From Pogonophryne albipinna (lineage: Eukaryota; Chordata; Actinopteri; Perciformes; Artedidraconidae): a stretch of 64,000 nt of DNA. Every line of letters starts with the position of its first letter. The stretch's first letter is position 1. Below the pieces are notes generated by a model. The model did not search any database and was not told the DNA's origin. It worked only from the letters and a program-made list of their open reading frames with translations. The stretch is taken from positions 27,026,557-27,090,556 of the forward strand of contig CM053246.1 in the NCBI GenBank assembly GCA_028583405.1, in the 5' to 3' direction. Below, one piece after another: positions 59,501-64,000 of the stretch. The translations under genes were made by a program, and so were the position numbers.

Positions 59501-60562
59501 ATGGGAGGAAACCCGGAGACTGACGCGATCACTCCACTAGACGGAGCTCTGACCGAGGCTGGGACACCACAGGGAACATCAAGTGAAAACTGAGTTTATT
59601 TGTGATAAACCCATGGTATACCAAAGAGAAATAACCGCATTTTCACTATAACTAGTCAAAATGCAGAAAACGTGTTTCCTTAAATCAAGCCATCCTATAC
59701 TCACAGACGGTATAACTGGGTACTATGAATATGGAGAAAACATGTCTCCGTGTCCGAAACATCCTTTATCCACAAACGTCATGGAAGGTGACAGGAAAGT
59801 AGGCTAAATATTCACTTTTTGTGACATTTATATGTAACGTACGAGATGGGTAGAGCTTTAAAATGACAAAAACACCCAACTGGGAAATTCGTCAAAACCA
59901 TTTACTAACCCGAGAGATTTATATATACATGTATAATATTATTCCATTAAATAGGTGAACATTGTTCCCAAAACATCACAAGGAGCTCCAAAATAGACTC
60001 GTGGGCAGCCCGGGGGGGCTACGCGCTGTGGGCTACGCGCTGTGGGCTACGCGCTGTAGCCTACGTGCGCCTCATCATGCACGCTGGAGTCTATTTTGGA
60101 GCTCCTTGTGATGTTTTAGTAACAATTTTCACCTATTTAATTGAATAATATTATAAATGTATATATAACTCACTCGGGGGTAGACCTGCATACCGAACAG
60201 ATGATAGCAAAACACTCCAAACATGCGGGGCATAAAGCGAGAGCAGATTAGATTACAACCATGTCAGTTACATTGGTACAGGAGGAGTTTGCCACAACGT
60301 TTTCAGATTGAATAACTATTATATTGCTCAGACATCTAAATAACATACTCAAATATTTAAGGATAAACATAAGCAAACGCAGAGACCATAAGAAGTACAA
60401 AAAGACTGTTACTAGGAGATGACAGTAAACTAAAGCGATAGTACAACACTTTTATAAAGTCAGTTACCTGGCGCTCCTCGCTCGGTAAGGCACGAGCCGC
60501 CCTGAATATGTCGGTGAAGTTACCGGAGAGCAGGGTAGTCGGTAGTTCATTATGCAGCGCAT
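56585..60562 (-). CDS. tsc22d2: TSC22 domain family member 2, short isoform
   Basis: TSC22 proteins are small leucine-zipper transcriptional regulators that homo- and heterodimerise. Coding exons are 60468-60562 (95 nt), 57347-57398 (52 nt) and 56585-56899 (315 nt with stop), phases 2 then 0, giving 153 residues. The start [10 protein letters not shown] follows an in-frame stop upstream. Exon 2 encodes [16 protein letters not shown], and 52 bp is, as I recall, the family's usual length. Exon 3 starts [20 protein letters not shown] and continues through the zipper ([20 protein letters not shown]). The C-terminus is Gln/Asn-rich with an eight-Asn run and ends QQPNITSA, close to the QQPNVSSA that I recall from TSC22D2, which points to this paralogue. 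The long exon 1 of the large TSC22D2 isoform was not seen and may lie beyond 64000. A hAT element sits 28 bp upstream of exon 2. Confidence 0.85.
57435..58681 (+). mobile_element. 1.25-kb hAT transposon, internally deleted, with BED-finger frame
   Basis: Target duplication CAAGATAC at 57427-57434 and 58682-58689 is perfect. Ends are TAGGGGTGTAACGGT and ACCGTTACACCCCTA. The ends are rich in GTACCG and CGGTAC strings, arranged as subterminal repeats. Eight-base duplications and the encoded BED finger place it in hAT (Charlie/ZBED-like). Two near-identical copies of an AT-rich block (about 58265-58420 and 58420-58565) fill the right half. Confidence 0.9.
57735..58166 (+). pseudogene. hAT transposase remnant: BED zinc finger joined to C-terminal dimerisation segment
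   Basis: This 143-codon frame lies inside the hAT element. Residues about 18-75 form a BED finger: CRHC followed by HTHLKRHHP. After [15 protein letters not shown] the frame jumps to [20 protein letters not shown], the start of the hAT C-terminal dimerisation region, so the catalytic core is deleted. After SVPRE the frame shifts. The next frame reads [20 protein letters not shown] before stopping, as in intact hAT proteins. It is not catalytic but could in principle still make a DNA-binding fragment. Confidence 0.8.
59909..60178. repeat. foldback with 92-bp arms and a 14-bp triplet repeat in the loop
   Basis: Arms at 59909-60000 and 60087-60178 are inverted copies at roughly 90% identity by eye, sharing AACATCACAAGGAGCTCC in complement. 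The loop holds three exact copies of GGGCTACGCGCTGT (60016-60057). It lies in tsc22d2 intron 1, about 290 bp from exon 1. Confidence 0.9.
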
Positions 60563-60650
60563 GTCTTCTGTTTCTCCAAACTTTCTGTAAAACTGCTATA
60601 CAACTCCACTGAGTGTCAACCATAGACTGGTGTCAACACACGAGTGCTTC
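60563..60650 (-). promoter_or_regulatory. tsc22d2: 5' UTR and proximal promoter of the short tsc22d2 isoform
   Basis: Sequence upstream of the MRCIM start. An in-frame TAG closes the frame about 36 bases before the ATG. The transcription start is not defined. A second ATG in another frame (60623) opens a 52-codon frame through the same exon. Confidence 0.4.
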
Positions 60651-61299
60651 TTGTTTGCATTGAGCAGAGTGTGTATTACAACTATGGCCAGTCACATGGC
60701 GCGAACACAAAAGGGGCGGAGTCCAGCCTCCCTCCTCCTTACATGTACTCACTTTTACTGATGGAAGACTCTGAACTAATGACAGTATTCAATGGTTCTG
60801 TCTGCCAGCAAATATACAGTGCAAGCCCAGACACACGAGACTTTATTCAAAGGAAAAACGTTAGTTAAAAGGAGTATGTTTAGCATACACTGGAAGAAGT
60901 CTGGTTGTCTCTGTTTGTTTGTGTTAAAGTTGAAACATGTCAAACCAGAGTTGGAAGCATTTGCAAACAAATGAGCAATTTAAAGTCCAACTTCATCTCA
61001 CTAGCCTTTTATTTCAATAATGTTTTTCTACATGTTGACTGTTCAGTGCACTTTTAATGCATCTCTTTCCATGGTTATATAGACTAATTTATTCCCTTTT
61101 TTAAATGCATGTCACAAGAGTTTTACAGCCCAACCTGGATAAACCCACCAATTTAAGTCATAGGTTCAATAGTGTGTAGAGAAAAACTAGATGCAACACC
61201 ATATTCCCTTGAACAAAGCTAACAAGCAAAAAGCTTCAGTGTGGTCTTTGACTTGGATCTTAAGATTTAGGCTCATGCATCTTAGGAAATCTGTGTTAT

Positions 61300-61870
61300 A
61301 TCACCTGAAAATGTTGCTAAAGTGCAACCATTTCATTCAGTGATTGACACAGAGGGATACATGCACTCTTTTATATTGAGCTGGCTGGATTCCTGTACTG
61401 CTCTCTATCTGGTCTACCTAAAACAGACCCACTCCTGTTTTGAAGTCCATAGATTGGTTTCCTGTCAGTTTCCATGTCGATTTTTGAAATCTTTAACTGG
61501 TTTTCAAAGCTCTGGTTGTTAAAGTGGCCTGTAAGTCTCACATGCTTACAGTGTTTGGTCCTGTGCGGCCCCTCAGGTCTTCTGGCACCAGTATGTCACT
61601 TATTCCAAAGTGCAAGACTTAAAAATGTTGGCCAGACAGCTTTTAGTTTTAATGCTCAGAGCTGCTGGAAGCATTGAAGCCTGGCCTTTACATGTTTTCT
61701 TTATTCATTTAAATTGTAATTAAAACTGTCATCCTATTTTATTGTATTTAAGTTCTATAATTGTATTCTATGTTATTGCTATTTATTATGTTCTTTATAA
61801 TATACACTGTTTTAGTATTTATAATGTTTAAAGGGTTTAAATATGTTCTATTAAACTGTAAATTGTTATT
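61300..61870 (+). mobile_element. degenerate LINE 3' fragment
   Basis: Translation gives HSFILSWLDSCTALYLVYLK, the likeness of the LDYCNALYxGLPK block near the end of LINE reverse transcriptases, followed in another frame by a diverged HWLPV-type motif (LHWFPVSFHVDF). Stops and frameshifts are frequent. The AT-rich end fits a 3' UTR. Confidence 0.55.
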
Positions 61871-62800
61871 GTCTTTTCATTTGTTTTTTGCTTGCTAGAC
61901 ATACATGAGACACTTTAAACCGTACTAACCTGTTTGAAAAATACACTTTGATTTATTGATTGCAAACAAACAGGAACAACAGATTGCGATGATTTCTATA
62001 GTCTTCTTTCTCTCTTGATAAGAAGCATAGAATGAAACATGAGGCAAATAAGATTTCAAAAATATCAGCTGGTTTGTCTATTGAATTTCTATTGTTTTAA
62101 AACTGGCATCTACATTTAGATGTGAATGTATAGCATGACACATTCACGTTGATCTGATGACAGCAACGTAAATGAATTGCATTCCACAACAAGCGACTTG
62201 CTGACAACACACCAAGGCGAACCTCCCTTTGAACTCAGCATAACCAGTTGAGCCCCAAGCATGTTTCTCAGGTCTCAGACTCGAAAATGACATTCCCAGA
62301 ACAAATGACTATATTTTCCCTTCTAAAAAGGAGTAAATTAATAATCTTTTTTCTCAAAGCAATGAAAAACCTGTGAGTTGGATGTAGAAAAGTCAGAATC
62401 AATATAGATGTTTTTATTTTAAAGTAAATTCAGATTGAACATCGTAAAAACATGTAAATTATAGTTTCTGACCAAAAAAAAAACATTACTTATAGTGAAA
62501 ACCACCCTTGAATGATGGGATAGTAGACTAAAAGCTTTGGGAATCTAAACTATAACATATAATAAGTACCCTGTATCAAGATTGATGCAAAACAAGTTAA
62601 ATTTGACCTTTTTAGAGAGGTTTAGAAGAAAAAACCCACTTCTGGGGTCATTTGGGTGTATTTGCCATATCTCTGGGAACCCATCAGTCAATTTTGGTGA
62701 TTGACATCTCTTTTGAACCGTCAGAGCAAATAGAATTGAGGGGAAGTTTCTAAACTTTTGATCAGAAAAGAGCAAAGGTAAGATGTATTTGCTGTTTTGG
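61871..62800. other. intergenic, no feature recognised
   Basis: AT-rich DNA between the LINE fragment and the SINE. No coding or RNA signal is evident on either strand. Confidence 0.5.
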
Positions 62801-62804
62801 CAGG

Positions 62805-63010
62805 GCCGGCTGTGGCTCAGTGGCTAGAGTGCTGGACTTCGAATCAGGGGGTAGCAAGTTCGAGTCCCACTGCAGTCAGCATGTCGTTGTGTCCCTGGAC
62901 AAGACACTTCACCCCAAATTGCTCCTGTGGGGATTGTCCATAGTACTGAATGTATGCAAGTCGCTTTGAATAAAAAAAGCGTCTAACAAATGACATGTAA
63001 TGTAATGTAA
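62805..63010 (+). mobile_element. tRNA-derived SINE
   Basis: The head resembles a tRNA with A box TGGCTCAGTGG and B box GTTCGAGTCCC. It is followed by GTCCCTGGACAAGACACTTC and AAGTCGCTTTGAATAAA, blocks typical of fish SINEs, and ends in a short TGTAA repeat. The tRNA part cannot fold as a full modern tRNA, so it is not called as one. Confidence 0.85.
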
Positions 63011-64000
63011 AGCCAAGTTGTGTGTTGTCTGGTTTTGCCTTCGCTGCCGCGAGTTTTGGTCGCACAGTGATGATACTTACACCATTGGAATCTGTGGAAT
63101 CTCAGCTTTCATATGACATATGTTATCATGTTTGTGCAGATTCGATGAAGTATAAAATATTTCTACTGTGAGTTATGTGCCGAGTGCGTTAGCACTCTTT
63201 CGCTTAGTGCTAATTCAGACGCTCGGCGTTAGATTTGTGTTTTGTTTAGGTAAAAAAGGTTCATATAGTTTGATAGCTGAGTTTCTTCCTGTTAAGTGGG
63301 TATGACATAAGAAGCCCTGAGACACAGTTTTGTGAAAAAAAAGCGGGCTATGGGGCTTAACAGGTTAAACATCCGGTACACTGAAAGAGAGGATTTCACA
63401 AGCATTAGCTGGAATGTGTTTTTATCAATAACAGAAAACAGAGGGACTTACAGGTCAGATCGAAGTAGCTTGTAAAGTGACTCGAGATCTGGCCTGAAGG
63501 AGTTACGAGCAGTGTTTGCAGGACAAGAAACAAATATGTTGCCAGTCAGTGTCCAAGGAAAATAAAGCCAACTGTACATCTTATTCAAAAAGGAAGACAT
63601 GTGGTGGTTTATATAAGGACTGCTTGCTGTGTTAACCTCAACATGGGCCTTCCCCGCAGACTGCAGCAGAGACACATGCACTCACACACCCCCAAACAAA
63701 GTCTCCAGAACCACAAGGCAGCAAATTCCAACTGTGGACACCTCCGGCCCCGGGGGCAGTGCCTCTAAACCGAGACATCTGTGTCATAGTCACCATCACG
63801 CTGTGAACACTCAGTCAAGTTCTTCACTGCTTTCAAAACAGTCCCGTTTTTTGGTTTTACACAGACTGAAGTGACACTTTCCCACACAGGCATGTTCCCT
63901 GTTTGACAATGAGCCGTGAATTATGCACACACAAAATGCAACTGTTGAGAGAGAAAACGTCATTTATGAATCTTTATCTATTCTATCTATCAAAATATAG
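63011..64000. other. window end, mostly featureless
   Basis: A possible minus-strand exon ends at a GTAAGT donor (63446-63451) and reads SFRPDLESLYKLLRSDL just before it, with a possible acceptor CTGCTGCAG near 63660. No family was recognised, so it is not called as a gene. Confidence 0.35.

Noticed and set aside
59370..59600. possible alternative first exon of tsc22d2 ending at a GTAAGT donor near 59369
   Set aside because: The donor is good, but the frame needed to join exon 2 has a TGA six codons before it and no ATG after that stop, so a coding role is not supported. A non-coding exon remains possible.
62815..62890. possible second tRNA gene
   Set aside because: A and B boxes are present, but a full SINE tail follows and the cloverleaf is imperfect.

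Overview
This is vertebrate, almost certainly teleost (spiny-rayed fish) nuclear DNA. The genes have many short exons with GT-AG introns, introns and spacers are AT-rich, and there are many small DNA transposons and LINE/SINE tails of fish type. No prokaryotic, viral or organellar genes are present. Exon limits below were set by hand from splice sites, reading phase and recalled family sequences. No search was run.

Layout. (1) Positions 1-17650, plus strand: three tandem genes for 5-HT3-type Cys-loop receptor subunits. The first lacks its 5' exons because the window begins inside it. The other two are complete and each gives a 474-residue protein. A tRNA-Glu(CTC) gene and a 1.47-kb DNA transposon lie between genes 1 and 2. 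(2) 17650-22230: intergenic DNA filled with non-autonomous transposons, one of which (19707-21530) has a perfect 8-bp target duplication. (3) 22230-48900, minus strand: the complete autophagy regulator gene rubcn (Rubicon), 21 coding exons giving 957 residues, with RUN domain, coiled coil and Rubicon-homology zinc domain. Its introns hold a 4.9-kb foldback element with TTAA target sites and several smaller elements. (4) 48900-54540: gene-free, with nested transposons. (5) 54540-60640, minus strand: a short isoform of tsc22d2 (leucine-zipper TSC22 family, three exons, 153 residues). A hAT transposon encoding a BED finger sits just upstream of its exon 2. (6) 60640-64000: LINE remnant, tRNA-derived SINE and otherwise featureless DNA.

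Most notable. The zinc-finger exon 20 of rubcn stays open in frame for a further 1.07 kb into the following intron. The extension encodes a charged tail with a recurring short amphipathic motif, and an AATAAA lies about 105 nt after its stop, so an alternative Rubicon C-terminus is likely. rubcn also has a frame-preserving 75-nt cassette exon. The three receptor genes keep the channel signature but lack the tryptophan expected in ligand-binding loop B and the arginines that limit conductance in 5-HT3A. The rubcn foldback could form a hairpin of about 2 kb in the primary transcript.
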